From contig CAWELC010000009.1 in assembly GCA_963809875.1 (NCBI GenBank), positions 186,001 through 250,000 of the forward strand: a stretch of DNA of 64,000 nt, written 5' to 3'. Positions 1 through 9,453 of this stretch are shown here, in pieces. Position 1 is the first letter of the stretch. Each line of letters begins with the position of its first letter. The position numbers were made by a program, and so were the translations under genes. The notes under the pieces were generated by a model, which saw only the letters and a program-made list of their open reading frames with translations, did no database searches and was not told the origin of the DNA. Source of the DNA: JAFGAS01 sp963809875. GTDB taxonomy: Bacteria; Desulfobacterota; Zymogenia; Zymogenales; Zymogenaceae.

Positions 1-1
1 A

Positions 2-1057
2 GGCGGGGTCATCAGCTCCTCGGCGTCGGAGGAACTGAGACGATTGGCCGAGCGCCTCTCGATTCCCGTGACGTCATCCCTGATGGGGCTCGGGGGATTC
101 CCCGGCTCCCACCCCCTCTTTTTGGGGATGCTCGGGATGCATGGGACCTACAAGGCCAACATGGCCGTCACCGATTCGGACCTCCTGATTGCGGTGGGAT
201 CGCGGTTCGACGACCGGGTTACCGGAAAAGTGGACGAGTTTGCCCCGCAGGCGCAGATCATCCATATCGACATCGATCCCACTTCCATCAGCAAGAACAT
301 CATCGTGGATATCCCTATCGTCTCGGACGTGAAGGACGCCCTCAAGAAACTCCTCTCCCTGCTCGAATCGGACGCCACCGATTGGGCGGGCAAGCGGCGC
401 GAATGGCTGGACCGGATCCGGGAATGGGGTACGACCCATCCGCTCGGATACGGCGATAACGGGGGCGAGATAAAGCCGCAGTACGTCGTGGAATCGATCT
501 ACCGGGTGACACAGGGACAGGCCATCATCGCCACCGAGGTGGGACAAAACCAGATGTGGACGGCCCAGTTCTACACGTTTGACCGCCCCCGGACGCTGTT
601 GACTTCCGGTGGGCTGGGGACGATGGGGTACGGGTTTCCCGCGGCCATCGGGGCCCAGGTGGCATTTCCGGATAAGCTCGTCTTTGATATCGCAGGTGAC
701 GGCAGCATCCAGATGAATATCCAGGAGCTGGCCACGGCGGTACAGCACGATCTCCCGGTCAAGATAGCCGTGCTCAACAACGGATTCCTGGGAATGGTCA
801 GGCAGTGGCAGGAGCTTTTCTTTGACCAGAACTATTCTCATACCGAAATGGAGTTTTCTCCGGACTTCGTGAAGCTGGCCGAGGCATATCACGCCGTCGG
901 GATGAGGATCGAAAAACCCGGTGACGTGGTGCCCGCGCTGGAAGAGGCGGTCCGCATCAGGAAGCTGGTGGTGATGGATTTTGTGGTGAGCCGGGAGGAG
1001 AACGTCTACCCGATGGTGCCGGTTGGCTCACCCCTGGACAAGATGTTGTTAGTGTGA
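2..1057 (+). CDS. ilvB: Acetolactate synthase large subunit, 3' part (5' end outside window)
   Basis: Catalyses the ThDP-dependent condensation of pyruvate to acetolactate (or with 2-oxobutyrate), the first common step of valine, leucine and isoleucine synthesis. The reading frame is open from base 2, so the N-terminal PYR domain is missing. Visible are the central domain (SRFDDRVTGK) and the C-terminal ThDP-binding domain, with the GDGS...N motif (GDGSIQMN about 235 codons in) and a following NNGFLGMVRQWQ segment typical of AHAS. The gene ends 40 bases before ilvC. The regulatory small-subunit gene ilvN, which usually lies between ilvB and ilvC, is absent here. Family assignment is secure; choice between anabolic AHAS and a close paralogue rests on the ilvC neighbour. 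Confidence 0.95.
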   Translation, partial: GGVISSSASEELRRLAERLSIPVTSSLMGLGGFPGSHPLFLGMLGMHGTYKANMAVTDSDLLIAVGSRFDDRVTGKVDEFAPQAQIIHIDIDPTSISKNIIVDIPIVSDVKDALKKLLSLLESDATDWAGKRREWLDRIREWGTTHPLGYGDNGGEIKPQYVVESIYRVTQGQAIIATEVGQNQMWTAQFYTFDRPRTLLTSGGLGTMGYGFPAAIGAQVAFPDKLVFDIAGDGSIQMNIQELATAVQHDLPVKIAVLNNGFLGMVRQWQELFFDQNYSHTEMEFSPDFVKLAEAYHAVGMRIEKPGDVVPALEEAVRIRKLVVMDFVVSREENVYPMVPVGSPLDKMLLV

Positions 1058-1097
1058 GATAATACAGACGCTTTTTTCCCAGACATAAGGAGTCAGT

Positions 1098-2111
1098 ATG
1101 AAGGTCTACTACGATAAGGACACCGACAGCGCCAAAATCAAGAAGAAGAAGGTCGCGGTCATCGGATTCGGCTCGCAGGGTCACGCCCATGCCAACAACC
1201 TGCGGGATTCGGGTGTCGAGGTGCGGGTGGGCCTTCGGGAGGGAGCGAGCAAGAAGAAGGCCGAAGCCGCGGGTTTTTCCGTCATGTCGCCAAAGGATGC
1301 CGCGGCATGGGCCGACATCGTCATGATACTGGTGCCCGACGAGCTGGCGGCCGACCTCTATCGGGACGAGATAGCGCCCTCGATGAAAGCGGGCAAGTAC
1401 CTGGCGTTCGCGCACGGCTTCAATATTCATTACGGCCAGGTTACGCCGCCCGAGGGTGTCAGCGTCTTCATGGTGGCCCCCAAGGCCCCCGGACATATGG
1501 TCAGGTACGAATACTCCCAGGGCAGGGGTGTCCCGATGCTGATTGCCGTCCATCAGGATGCCTCGGGCGATGCCCGGGAGATCGCCCTGGCATACGGCAG
1601 CGCCATCGGAGGCGGGCGAGCCGGCATGATCGAAACGACCTTCCGGGAAGAGACGGAAACCGACCTCTTTGGGGAACAGGCGGTACTGTGCGGTGGGGTC
1701 ACCCAACTGATCATGGCGGGTTTCGATACCCTGGTCGAGGCGGGATATCCGCCGGAGCTTGCCTACTTTGAGTGCCTCCACGAGCTGAAACTTATCGTCG
1801 ATCTGATCTACGAGGGGGGCATCTCGAATATGCGCTACTCGGTCAGCAATACGGCACAGTACGGCGACCTCACGCGCGGCCCACGCATCATCAACGAGGA
1901 TACCCGCGAGGAAATGAGCTATATCCTCGAAGAGATCCAGAGCGGGGAGTTCGCCAAAGAGTGGATCCTTGAAAACAAGGTGAACCGGCCGGTGTTCAAC
2001 GCGCTGACCAGGCGCGACGAGGAGCACCTCATCGAGCGTGTCGGCAAAGAGCTGAGGGGAATGATGAGCTGGCTTGCCAAAGAGAAGAAAGTCGACAGGG
2101 AAAAGAATTAG
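1098..2111 (+). CDS. ilvC: Ketol-acid reductoisomerase (class I)
   Basis: Converts acetolactate or acetohydroxybutyrate to the dihydroxy acid by alkyl migration and NAD(P)H reduction, second step of branched-chain amino acid synthesis. The 337-residue length is that of the short class I enzymes. The N-terminal Rossmann fold shows GFGSQGHAHA near residues 23-32, and the C-terminal knotted domain shows EETETDLFGEQ, which carries the Mg-binding acidic residues. A good ribosome binding site (AAGGAG, 1087-1092) precedes the ATG. The stop codon abuts the psd start, so co-transcription with psd and pssA is likely. Confidence 0.98.
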   Translation: MKVYYDKDTDSAKIKKKKVAVIGFGSQGHAHANNLRDSGVEVRVGLREGASKKKAEAAGFSVMSPKDAAAWADIVMILVPDELAADLYRDEIAPSMKAGKYLAFAHGFNIHYGQVTPPEGVSVFMVAPKAPGHMVRYEYSQGRGVPMLIAVHQDASGDAREIALAYGSAIGGGRAGMIETTFREETETDLFGEQAVLCGGVTQLIMAGFDTLVEAGYPPELAYFECLHELKLIVDLIYEGGISNMRYSVSNTAQYGDLTRGPRIINEDTREEMSYILEEIQSGEFAKEWILENKVNRPVFNALTRRDEEHLIERVGKELRGMMSWLAKEKKVDREKN

Positions 2112-2756
2112 ATGAAAAACGAGAAGAGCATCGTTGCGGTCGAGGGGCTGCCGTTTATTATTCCCGTGCTGCTGGTAACGATCATCAGCGCCGCCTTTTT
2201 GCCGGTATGGGTCACGGTCATCTGCGCGGCACTCCTGGTCTTTGTGACGGCCTTTTTCAGAAATCCGCAGAGGAAGATCCCCGACGACCCTCAGGCGGTG
2301 ATCTCGCCTGCGGACGGCAAGGTCATCGAGATCAAACAGATGAATGAGCCCGATTTCCTCGCGGCCCGTTGCACTCGCGTCTGCGTCTTCATGAACGTCT
2401 TCAACGTACACGTCAACCGGATCCCGCTGGGGGGAACGGTCAAGAATATCCGCTATTTTCCCGGAAAGTTCCTCGTCGCCAGTCTCGATAAGGCATCCGA
2501 GCTCAATGAGCGCAACGCGGTCCTTATCGAGGGTGCCGGGGGTGTAAAGGTCCTTGTAGTCCAGATCGCGGGCCTGGTCGCCCGGCGGATCGTCAGTTAC
2601 CTCACGGTAGGTGATTCGGTCGTCCGGGGCGATCGATTCGGTTTGATCCGATTCGGCTCCCGCCTTGACCTCTATCTGCCCGTGAACGCAAAAATCATGG
2701 TTCAGGTGGGGCAAAAGGTCAGAGGGGGAGAGACGATAGTGGGAGTACTGCCATGA
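2112..2756 (+). CDS. psd: Phosphatidylserine decarboxylase proenzyme (short form)
   Basis: Membrane-associated pyruvoyl enzyme that decarboxylates phosphatidylserine to phosphatidylethanolamine. At 214 residues it belongs to the short, archaeal-like Psd class. Two hydrophobic segments occupy roughly residues 10-45. Conserved features are SPADGKV near residue 70, an FMNVFNVHVNR segment near residue 95, and the self-cleavage region RFGSRLDLYLP near residue 180, where the G-S bond would be cut and the serine become the pyruvoyl group. It starts directly after the ilvC stop and its last four bases overlap the pssA start, which pairs substrate-making and substrate-using steps in one transcript. 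Confidence 0.95.
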   Translation: MKNEKSIVAVEGLPFIIPVLLVTIISAAFLPVWVTVICAALLVFVTAFFRNPQRKIPDDPQAVISPADGKVIEIKQMNEPDFLAARCTRVCVFMNVFNVHVNRIPLGGTVKNIRYFPGKFLVASLDKASELNERNAVLIEGAGGVKVLVVQIAGLVARRIVSYLTVGDSVVRGDRFGLIRFGSRLDLYLPVNAKIMVQVGQKVRGGETIVGVLP

Positions 2757-3550
2757 GAGAAAAGAAGATGAGGGGGGAGGGCTCGCCGATCTCGCGCATC
2801 AGGAGAGAGGATCTCAAAAAGGGGATCTATATCCTTCCCAATCTCCTGACCACCGGATCCCTCTTTATGGGTTTTTTCTCCATTGTCGCGTCGGCCACGG
2901 GAAGAATTGACCACGCGGTCTGGGCGATCTTTTTGGCCGCGGTATTTGACGGCCTTGACGGAAGGGTGGCGCGGCTTACGCATACGGTGAGCGCCTTCGG
3001 CGTGGAGTACGATTCACTCTCCGACTCAATCTCTTTTGGCGTCGCCCCGGCGGTCCTGTTCTTCCAGTGGGCCCTGTCTCCCTTTGCGCGCTTCGGCTTC
3101 CTGGGGGCCGCCCTCTTTGCCATCTGCGCCGCCCTGAGGCTTGCCCGGTTCAACGTCCAGATCAATACCGTCGAAAAGCGGGTCTTCAACGGACTGCCCT
3201 CTCCGATGGCCGCGCTCATGCTGGCGGCGACAGTCCTCTATTTCGAAGACCAGGCCCTTTCCGTGGAGACCTGGCGGCCGTTCCTGCTCGTGATGGTCTA
3301 CTGCGTGGGACTGCTGATGGTCTCGAATGTAAAATACTCGAGCTTCAAGGAAATGGACGTCCTCAAAAAGAAGCCGTTTCACATCCTGGTCCTCATGATC
3401 CTGATTATTATCCTGATCGCCACGCGACCTGAGATGATGATTTTCACCCTGATTTCGCTCTACGTCCTATCCGGTCCCCTCTCTATCCTCTACTGCGCGG
3501 TCTTCAAGCCGAAGACGGCAGCTGTGGGCGAGGATAAGGATCTCGGGTAA
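2753..3550 (+). CDS. pssA: CDP-diacylglycerol--serine O-phosphatidyltransferase
   Basis: Integral membrane enzyme making phosphatidylserine from CDP-diacylglycerol and serine, feeding Psd encoded just upstream. The CDP-alcohol phosphotransferase signature D-G-x2-A-R-x8-G-x3-D-x3-D is present near residues 66-88 (DGLDGRVARL ... GVEYDSLSD). Several hydrophobic helices follow through the C-terminus. The ATG overlaps the psd stop (ATGA), indicating translational coupling. Length of 265 residues fits the class II (Bacillus-type) PssA. No promoter is visible between it and ilvC. Confidence 0.95.
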   Translation: MREKKMRGEGSPISRIRREDLKKGIYILPNLLTTGSLFMGFFSIVASATGRIDHAVWAIFLAAVFDGLDGRVARLTHTVSAFGVEYDSLSDSISFGVAPAVLFFQWALSPFARFGFLGAALFAICAALRLARFNVQINTVEKRVFNGLPSPMAALMLAATVLYFEDQALSVETWRPFLLVMVYCVGLLMVSNVKYSSFKEMDVLKKKPFHILVLMILIIILIATRPEMMIFTLISLYVLSGPLSILYCAVFKPKTAAVGEDKDLG

Positions 3551-3696
3551 ACGGGCAGGAGTCACGGCCTTGTTCGGACCCGCCTCTCCATCAATACCGA
3601 CGGCGGAATGAGGGTGCTTTCGGCTCGGAACGAACCGCTCCTTTCGGGCGGCGTCGTATACACGCATATTTGTCTTATCCGTGAGCGGTGCTTTCC

Positions 3697-5235
3697 ATGG
3701 ACAATACGGTCATTATATTCGACACGACGCTCAGAGACGGGGAGCAATCGCCCGGCGCCAGCATGAACGTCGAGGAGAAGATCACGGTGGCCAAGCAGCT
3801 CGAACGCCTGGGCGTCGACGTAATTGAGGCGGGGTTTCCCGTGGCGAGCCCCGGGGATTTTGAAGCCGTCAGGAGGATTTCGGGAACCATCGATCGAGCG
3901 GCTGTGGCGGCATTGGCACGGGCGAAAATTAAAGATATCGACGTTGCGTACGACGCGATAAAAGACGCGAAACGTCCGCGCATCCATACGTTTCTCTCAA
4001 CCTCCGATATCCACCTCGAGTTTCAGCTCAAGAAGACCAGAGACGAGGTTCTTAAGATTGCGTCGGCCTGCGTGAAGCGGGCGCGATCGCTGTGCCCGGA
4101 CGTTGAGTTCTCGGCCATGGACGCCACCAGGAGCGACCTCACGTACCTGGCCCAGGTCATTTCGGCGGCGGTCGAGGCAGGGGCGACCACCGTCAATATC
4201 CCGGATACCGTGGGATATACGGTTCCCGACGAGTATGCACAGATTATCGGCTATCTCATGGAACACGTACCGGGGATCAGGGACGTCGTTGTCGCGGTGC
4301 ACTGCCACAATGACCTGGGCCTGGCGGTGGCAAATTCGCTGGCGGCGGTTCGCGCCGGGGCCCGACAGGTGGAATGCACCATCAACGGGATCGGGGAGAG
4401 GGCGGGAAACACATCCCTGGAAGAATTCGTCATGGCGCTGTGCGTGAGGAAGGATCGGATCGGGCTTTCCACCGGCATCAAGACGGAGCTGATCTACCCC
4501 ACCAGCCGGATGGTCTCGGCGATCACCGGTATCGTCGTGCAGCCTAACAAGGCGATCGTGGGCGCCAACGCGTTTTCACACGAGTCGGGTATCCACCAGG
4601 ACGGGCTTCTGAAGCAGAAGACGACCTATGAGATCATCACGCCCGAGAGCATCGGCTTTGCCCAGACGAGCCTGGTGCTCGGCAAGCATTCCGGGCGCCA
4701 CGCCTTTTCCGAGCGGGTCAAGAAGATAGGCTACGATCTTTCCGATAACCAGATCGAGCACGCCTTCAAGGCGTTCAAGAGGCTCGCCGACAAGAAAAAG
4801 GACGTATTCGATGAGGATATCGCCGCCGTCATCGCGGAAGAGATCCTGAGGATTCCCGACCGATACCGGCTCATCTCGCTGACGGTAAGCTCGGGAACGG
4901 AGGCCATGCCGACGTCTACGGTGATCCTTTCCATCGACGGCAACAAGGTCAAGGACGCCGGGTTCGGCGACGGCCCGGTGGACGCGGTCTACCGGACAAT
5001 CGCCAAGATGGTCAAGACCCGGTGTAAGCTGGCCAGCTACGAGGTCAAGTCCATCACCGGCGGGACCGATGCGCTGGGTGAGGTTACGGTTCGCCTTGAC
5101 GACGGCCCCGACCGCTCCGTGGGGACCGGCTCCCATACGGATATCCTGGTCGCCTCGGCGATAGCCTTCATCAATGCCCTCAATAAGCTGGAGGCGGTCA
5201 AAAAGAAAGACCTGAGGACATCCCAGACGGTATAG
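3697..5235 (+). CDS. leuA: 2-isopropylmalate synthase
   Basis: Condenses acetyl-CoA with 2-oxoisovalerate, committing step of leucine synthesis. The catalytic TIM barrel begins at once with FDTTLRDGEQSPG and contains HCHNDLGLAVANSLA near residue 205 and HESGIHQDG near residue 295. A C-terminal LeuA regulatory domain (about residues 385-512) is present, so feedback inhibition by leucine is plausible. The ATG at 3697 is preferred over the GTG at 3688 because family members start a few residues before the IFDTTLRDG motif. The gene is intact at 512 residues and heads the leu genes. Confidence 0.97.
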   Translation: MDNTVIIFDTTLRDGEQSPGASMNVEEKITVAKQLERLGVDVIEAGFPVASPGDFEAVRRISGTIDRAAVAALARAKIKDIDVAYDAIKDAKRPRIHTFLSTSDIHLEFQLKKTRDEVLKIASACVKRARSLCPDVEFSAMDATRSDLTYLAQVISAAVEAGATTVNIPDTVGYTVPDEYAQIIGYLMEHVPGIRDVVVAVHCHNDLGLAVANSLAAVRAGARQVECTINGIGERAGNTSLEEFVMALCVRKDRIGLSTGIKTELIYPTSRMVSAITGIVVQPNKAIVGANAFSHESGIHQDGLLKQKTTYEIITPESIGFAQTSLVLGKHSGRHAFSERVKKIGYDLSDNQIEHAFKAFKRLADKKKDVFDEDIAAVIAEEILRIPDRYRLISLTVSSGTEAMPTSTVILSIDGNKVKDAGFGDGPVDAVYRTIAKMVKTRCKLASYEVKSITGGTDALGEVTVRLDDGPDRSVGTGSHTDILVASAIAFINALNKLEAVKKKDLRTSQTV

Positions 5236-5454
5236 GGGGACTGTGCGCGCCTCCGGCCCGAGCCTCCGGCGGGAGCGAGGGGAGCCGGGAGGTATCAGAT
5301 CTTGCCGATGAGAGCGGAGCGCAGGTAAAGGGGCGTTGTTGCCGCATATTTACCGGATCATACTTTTCGGATCTTTTTCCTTGACTCGAAAGCGGCACGA
5401 ACGGACTATTTTAGCTATACTCTCGGAATTTATCACGGAGTGAGCGGTACACCC

Positions 5455-6721
5455 ATGGCGATGACGATTACAGAAAAGATCCTGGCGGCCCACGCCGGAC
5501 GGGAATCCGTCTCCCCCGGCGACCTGGTGATGGCGCGGGTGGACCTGTGTCTCGGCAACGATATAACGGCCCCCCTGGCCATCGACGTGTTCGAGGAGGC
5601 CGGCGCCGACAGCGTTTTCGACGCCGAGAAGGTGGTCCTCGTGTGCGACCACTTCACCCCCAATAAGGACATCAAGAGCGCCAACCAGTGCCGGCGCGTC
5701 AGGGAGTTCGGCAAGACGTTTCGGCCTGACGCACGTCTACGACGGCGGCTGCTCCGGTGTGGAACACGCGCTGCTTCCCGAGCTGGGCCTCGTGGCTCCG
5801 GGCGACCTCATCATCGGCGCGGATTCCCACACGTGCACCTACGGCGGGCTCTCGGCCTTTGCCACCGGCGTGGGGAGCACGGACCTGGCCGCGGTCATGA
5901 TGACCGGAGAGGTGTGGCTTCGGGTCCCCGAGTCGATGAAGTTCGTGCTGTCGGGTGTGCCGCGAAAATGGGTGACGGGAAAGGACTACATCCTTTCCGT
6001 GATCGGGGATATCGGTGTGGACGGGGCGCTGTACCGGGCGATGGAGTTTGCCGGCGACGCGATCGACCGCCTCTCCGTTGAGGAGAGGCTCACCGTGGCC
6101 AACATGGCCATCGAGGCGGGGGGTAAGAACGGCATATTGCCCGCGGACGAAAAGACAGCCGAATACCTCGCCGGCAAAACGACGCGCCCGCCGCATCCGG
6201 CCAAAAGCGACCCGGGGGCCGAATACGTCGACGTCCGCGAATACGACGTATCGAAATTGGACCTCCAGGTGGCGCTTCCGCACCTTCCCTCCAACACCGT
6301 GCCCGTGGGAGACGTGCCGGATATCCCCATTGACCAGGTGATCATCGGCTCCTGCACGAACGGGAGGATCGGTGACCTCAGGATGGCCGCCCAGATTCTG
6401 CGGGGCAGGAAGGCCCATCCGGAGGTGCGTCTCATCGTTATACCGGCCACGCCGACGGTATACCGGCAGGCGATGGATGAGGGGCTGTTGACGATCTTTC
6501 TCGATGCCGGGGCCGTAATCGGTCCGCCCACGTGCGGGCCGTGCCTCGGCGGGCACATGGGGATCCTGGGAGAGGGGGAGCGGGCCGTGGCCACGACCAA
6601 CAGGAACTTCGTGGGGAGGATGGGCGATCCGAGAAGTGAGGTCTACCTTGCCGGCCCGGCGGTGGCCGCGGCCTCCGCTGTTATCGGAAAGGTCGCGGGA
6701 CCGGATCGGCTGGGATTATAG
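5455..6721 (+). CDS. leuC: 3-isopropylmalate dehydratase large subunit, interrupted by a one-base insertion
   Basis: Aconitase-superfamily [4Fe-4S] subunit that isomerises 2- to 3-isopropylmalate with LeuD. The N-terminus reads MAMTITEKILAAHAG and continues through a CDHFTPNKD segment, then the frame breaks in the TTT run at 5719-5721. Dropping one T restores the expected THVYDGGCSGVEHALLPE and the rest, including GADSHTCTYG, GSCTNGRIGDL and the CGPCLGGHMG cluster-ligand motif. The type is the archaeal/short HacA-like LeuC of about 420 residues. An insertion error in the consensus is the simplest explanation, because all cluster cysteines survive. The start could also be the ATG at 5461. Confidence 0.93.
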
Positions 6722-6815
6722 CCTCTCACCGAAGAGACTCCCGTGGTCTGCCGCTGCGGCGGCCGGTCCCCGGCCGAAAAAAACCTTATCTTAAAACACG
6801 TATTTTGGGCTGCTC

Positions 6816-7313
6816 ATGAAGTACACCGGCACCGTATACAAGCTTGGGGACGACGTCGATACCGACGCTATTATCCCCGCTCGCTTCCTTAACACCACCG
6901 ACCCCGAGGAACTGGGGAGCCATGCCTTCGAGGACTATGCCCCCGATTTCCGCACCGCCGTCAGGGTCAGCGGGATCGTCGTGGCCGGCAGGAACTTCGG
7001 CTGTGGGTCCTCCCGAGAGCACGCGCCCGTGGCGATGAAAACGGCAGGTGCCCGGATCGTTATTGCCGAGAGCTTTGCCCGAATCTTCTATCGGAATGCC
7101 TTCAATACGGGGCTTGCTATCCTCGAATCGGCCGAAGCCGCCCGCGAGATCCGTCCGGGGGACGCCCTGGAGGTTGACGACCGGACGGGCGTCATCACGG
7201 ACCTGACGAGCAAGAAGACCTACCGCGCAAAACCGATTCCCCCGTTTATGGCCAGCCTCTTGGAGGATGGAGGCCTTATACCGCACCTCAAAAAGGAGAG
7301 GAAGAAACAATAG
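6816..7313 (+). CDS. leuD: 3-isopropylmalate dehydratase small subunit
   Basis: Swivel-domain subunit that completes the isopropylmalate isomerase active site with LeuC. The diagnostic FGCGSSREHAP motif lies near residues 65-75, and the N-terminus shows DDVDTDAIIPARFL. Its 165 residues match the short LeuD that partners archaeal-type LeuC. It lies 94 bases after leuC and 4 bases before leuB, so it is probably co-translated with leuB; the leuB ribosome binding site is inside the last codons of leuD. Confidence 0.97.
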   Translation: MKYTGTVYKLGDDVDTDAIIPARFLNTTDPEELGSHAFEDYAPDFRTAVRVSGIVVAGRNFGCGSSREHAPVAMKTAGARIVIAESFARIFYRNAFNTGLAILESAEAAREIRPGDALEVDDRTGVITDLTSKKTYRAKPIPPFMASLLEDGGLIPHLKKERKKQ

Positions 7314-7317
7314 CGCC

Positions 7318-8412
7318 ATGAAGAAGTATCGAATCGCGCTCCTTCCGGGAGACGGCATCGGGGTAGAGGTGGTCGCGGAGACCAAGAAGGTCCTCGAGGC
7401 GGTGGGAAGGCGCCATGCCATAACGTTCGATTTCGTGGAGCGTGCGGTGGGAGGGACGGCCATCGACCGCTACGGTACCCCGCTTCCCGACGAGACGCTC
7501 AGGGAGGCCGCCGGCGCCCACGCCGTGATCCTGGGGGCGGTGGGCGGTCCCGCGTGGGACGGGTTGGCCACCGACAAGCGGCCCGAGGCCGGGCTCCTGG
7601 GCCTGAGGAAAGGGCTTTGTCTCTTCGCGAACCTGAGGCCCGCGATCATCTTCGAGGAGCTCATCGGCGAATCCACCATCAAAGAGGAGGTGATTCGCGG
7701 TGTGGACATCATGGTGGTGCGGGAGCTGACGGGAGACGTCTATTTCGGGACCCCGCGGGGTATCGAGTCGCGGGACGGACAGCGCGTCGGGGTCAACACG
7801 CTGGTCTACTCCGAATCGGAGATCAGGCGCATTGCCCATACGGCCTTTTCGATCGCCCGAAGGCGCGGGAAGAAAGTCACCTCGGTGGATAAGGCCAACG
7901 TCCTGGAATCGATGGCTCTCTGGCGCGAGGTGGTCACTGACGTGGGGAAGGACTATCCCGACGTCACCCTTGACCATATGTACGTCGACAACTGCGCCAT
8001 GCAGCTGATCCGCAGCCCTTCGGCCTTCGATACAATTTTGACAACCAATCTATTTGGTGATATATTGAGCGACGAAGCGGCGATGCTGACCGGCTCGATC
8101 GGCATGCTCCCCTCGGCGAGCCTCGGCGAGCCGGGGTCGGTGGGAATGTTCGAGCCCGTGCACGGGAGCGCTCCGGACATCGCCGGCAAAGGGATCGCAA
8201 ACCCGGTCGCCTGTATCCTGTCGGCGGCCATGATGCTGGAGCTGTCCCTTGATGAAGGGGAGCCGGCCCGTCGTGTCACCGCCGCCGTGCGCCGGGCGAT
8301 CGCCGACGGCCTCAGGACAAAAGATATCTACCGGGGGGCGGGCACCCAGGTGTCGACCCGGCAGATGGGTGACTATATCGTGCAGACACTTTTAAGCCGG
8401 AAGGGAGATTAG
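7318..8412 (+). CDS. leuB: 3-isopropylmalate dehydrogenase
   Basis: NAD-dependent oxidative decarboxylase giving 2-oxoisocaproate, the third leucine-specific step. The sequence opens with YRIALLPGDGIGVEV, and the conserved Tyr/Lys region DVYFGTPRGI and the metal-binding segment LFGDILSDEAAMLTGSIGMLPSAS are present. The start at 7318 is chosen because it gives the canonical MKKYRIALLPGDGIG beginning and is preceded by AAAAGGAGAGG at 7291-7301; an in-frame extension upstream lies inside leuD. Length 364 residues is normal. Confidence 0.98.
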   Translation: MKKYRIALLPGDGIGVEVVAETKKVLEAVGRRHAITFDFVERAVGGTAIDRYGTPLPDETLREAAGAHAVILGAVGGPAWDGLATDKRPEAGLLGLRKGLCLFANLRPAIIFEELIGESTIKEEVIRGVDIMVVRELTGDVYFGTPRGIESRDGQRVGVNTLVYSESEIRRIAHTAFSIARRRGKKVTSVDKANVLESMALWREVVTDVGKDYPDVTLDHMYVDNCAMQLIRSPSAFDTILTTNLFGDILSDEAAMLTGSIGMLPSASLGEPGSVGMFEPVHGSAPDIAGKGIANPVACILSAAMMLELSLDEGEPARRVTAAVRRAIADGLRTKDIYRGAGTQVSTRQMGDYIVQTLLSRKGD

Positions 8413-8421
8413 AAGACGACG

Positions 8422-9447
8422 ATGGCAGCGAAAAAGGACTATTGCGTGGCGGTAGCCGGAGCCACCGGCGCCGTCGGAAACGAGATGATCAAGACCCTGG
8501 AGCAGAGGAACTTTCCCGTGGGGGAGCTTCGGCTCCTGGCAAGCACACGGTCGGAGGGGAAGAAACTACCGTTTCGCGGCAAAGAGATCACTGTCCGCAC
8601 CCTGACGACAGATTCGTTTGACGGGGTGGACATTGCCCTCTTCTCGGCGGGGGCCTCCCGGAGCCTCGAGTTTGCCCCGGCCGCGGCGGCGGCGGGCGCC
8701 GTTGTGATCGACAATTCGAGCGCCTTCAGGATGGAGCCCGACATTCCCCTGGTGGTCCCGGAGGTAAACCCCCATGCAGTGGCCGACTTCAAGAAGCGTC
8801 GCATCATTGCAAATCCGAACTGCTCGACCATTCAGATGGTGGTCGTCCTCAAGCCGCTGCATGACGAGGCCCGGATAAAACGAGTCGTCGTTTCGACCTA
8901 CCAGGCTGTATCGGGCACAGGACAGAAGGCTATCGATGAGCTTGACTCGCAGTCGAGGGCGGTTCTGGCGGGTAACCCCGTCGAGAAAAAGGTATACCCC
9001 CATACCATCGCTTTCAACTGCCTCCCCCATATCGACTCCTTCCTGGATAACGGATATACCAAGGAAGAGATAAAGATGGTCAACGAGACCATGAAGATCA
9101 TGGAAGATGACACCATCACCGTTACCGCGACAACGGTTCGGGTCCCGGTATTTTATTCACACAGCGAATCGGTAAACATCGAGACCGTGAAAAAGCTCAC
9201 GCCCGACCGCGCGCGGGAGATCCTGAGAAAGGCGCCGGGTGTCGTTGTGGCCGATGACCCGTCCCATAATATCTATCCCCTGGCAATTGACGCGGCGGGG
9301 AAGGACGACACCTTTGTGGGGAGGATCAGGGAAGACTTCTCGATCAAGAACGGCCTCAACATGTGGATAGTCTCCGATAACATTCGCAAGGGGGCCGCGC
9401 TCAACGCCGTGCAGATAGCCGAGTATTATATAACCAACTATGCGTAG
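8422..9447 (+). CDS. asd: Aspartate-semialdehyde dehydrogenase
   Basis: NADPH-dependent reduction of aspartyl phosphate to aspartate semialdehyde, the branch point for lysine/diaminopimelate, threonine and methionine. The N-terminal nucleotide-binding motif GATGAVGNEM is at residues 12-21, the catalytic cysteine is in NPNCSTIQMV near residue 133, and the SGTGQKAIDEL region follows. Length 341 residues is standard. It starts 9 bases after leuB, making the run leuD-leuB-asd look like one operon, an arrangement also known in Geobacter-like deltaproteobacteria. Confidence 0.97.
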   Translation: MAAKKDYCVAVAGATGAVGNEMIKTLEQRNFPVGELRLLASTRSEGKKLPFRGKEITVRTLTTDSFDGVDIALFSAGASRSLEFAPAAAAAGAVVIDNSSAFRMEPDIPLVVPEVNPHAVADFKKRRIIANPNCSTIQMVVVLKPLHDEARIKRVVVSTYQAVSGTGQKAIDELDSQSRAVLAGNPVEKKVYPHTIAFNCLPHIDSFLDNGYTKEEIKMVNETMKIMEDDTITVTATTVRVPVFYSHSESVNIETVKKLTPDRAREILRKAPGVVVADDPSHNIYPLAIDAAGKDDTFVGRIREDFSIKNGLNMWIVSDNIRKGAALNAVQIAEYYITNYA

Positions 9448-9453
9448 AGGCTA

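Noticed and set aside
957..2714. 585-codon open frame opposite ilvC and psd
   Set aside because: Shadow of two certain genes on the other strand; no recognisable motif and no ribosome site.
6745..6790. CGGCCGG/CCGGCCG hairpin after leuC as a terminator
   Set aside because: It is followed by an A run, not a T run, on the plus strand, and leuD lies just downstream in the same direction.
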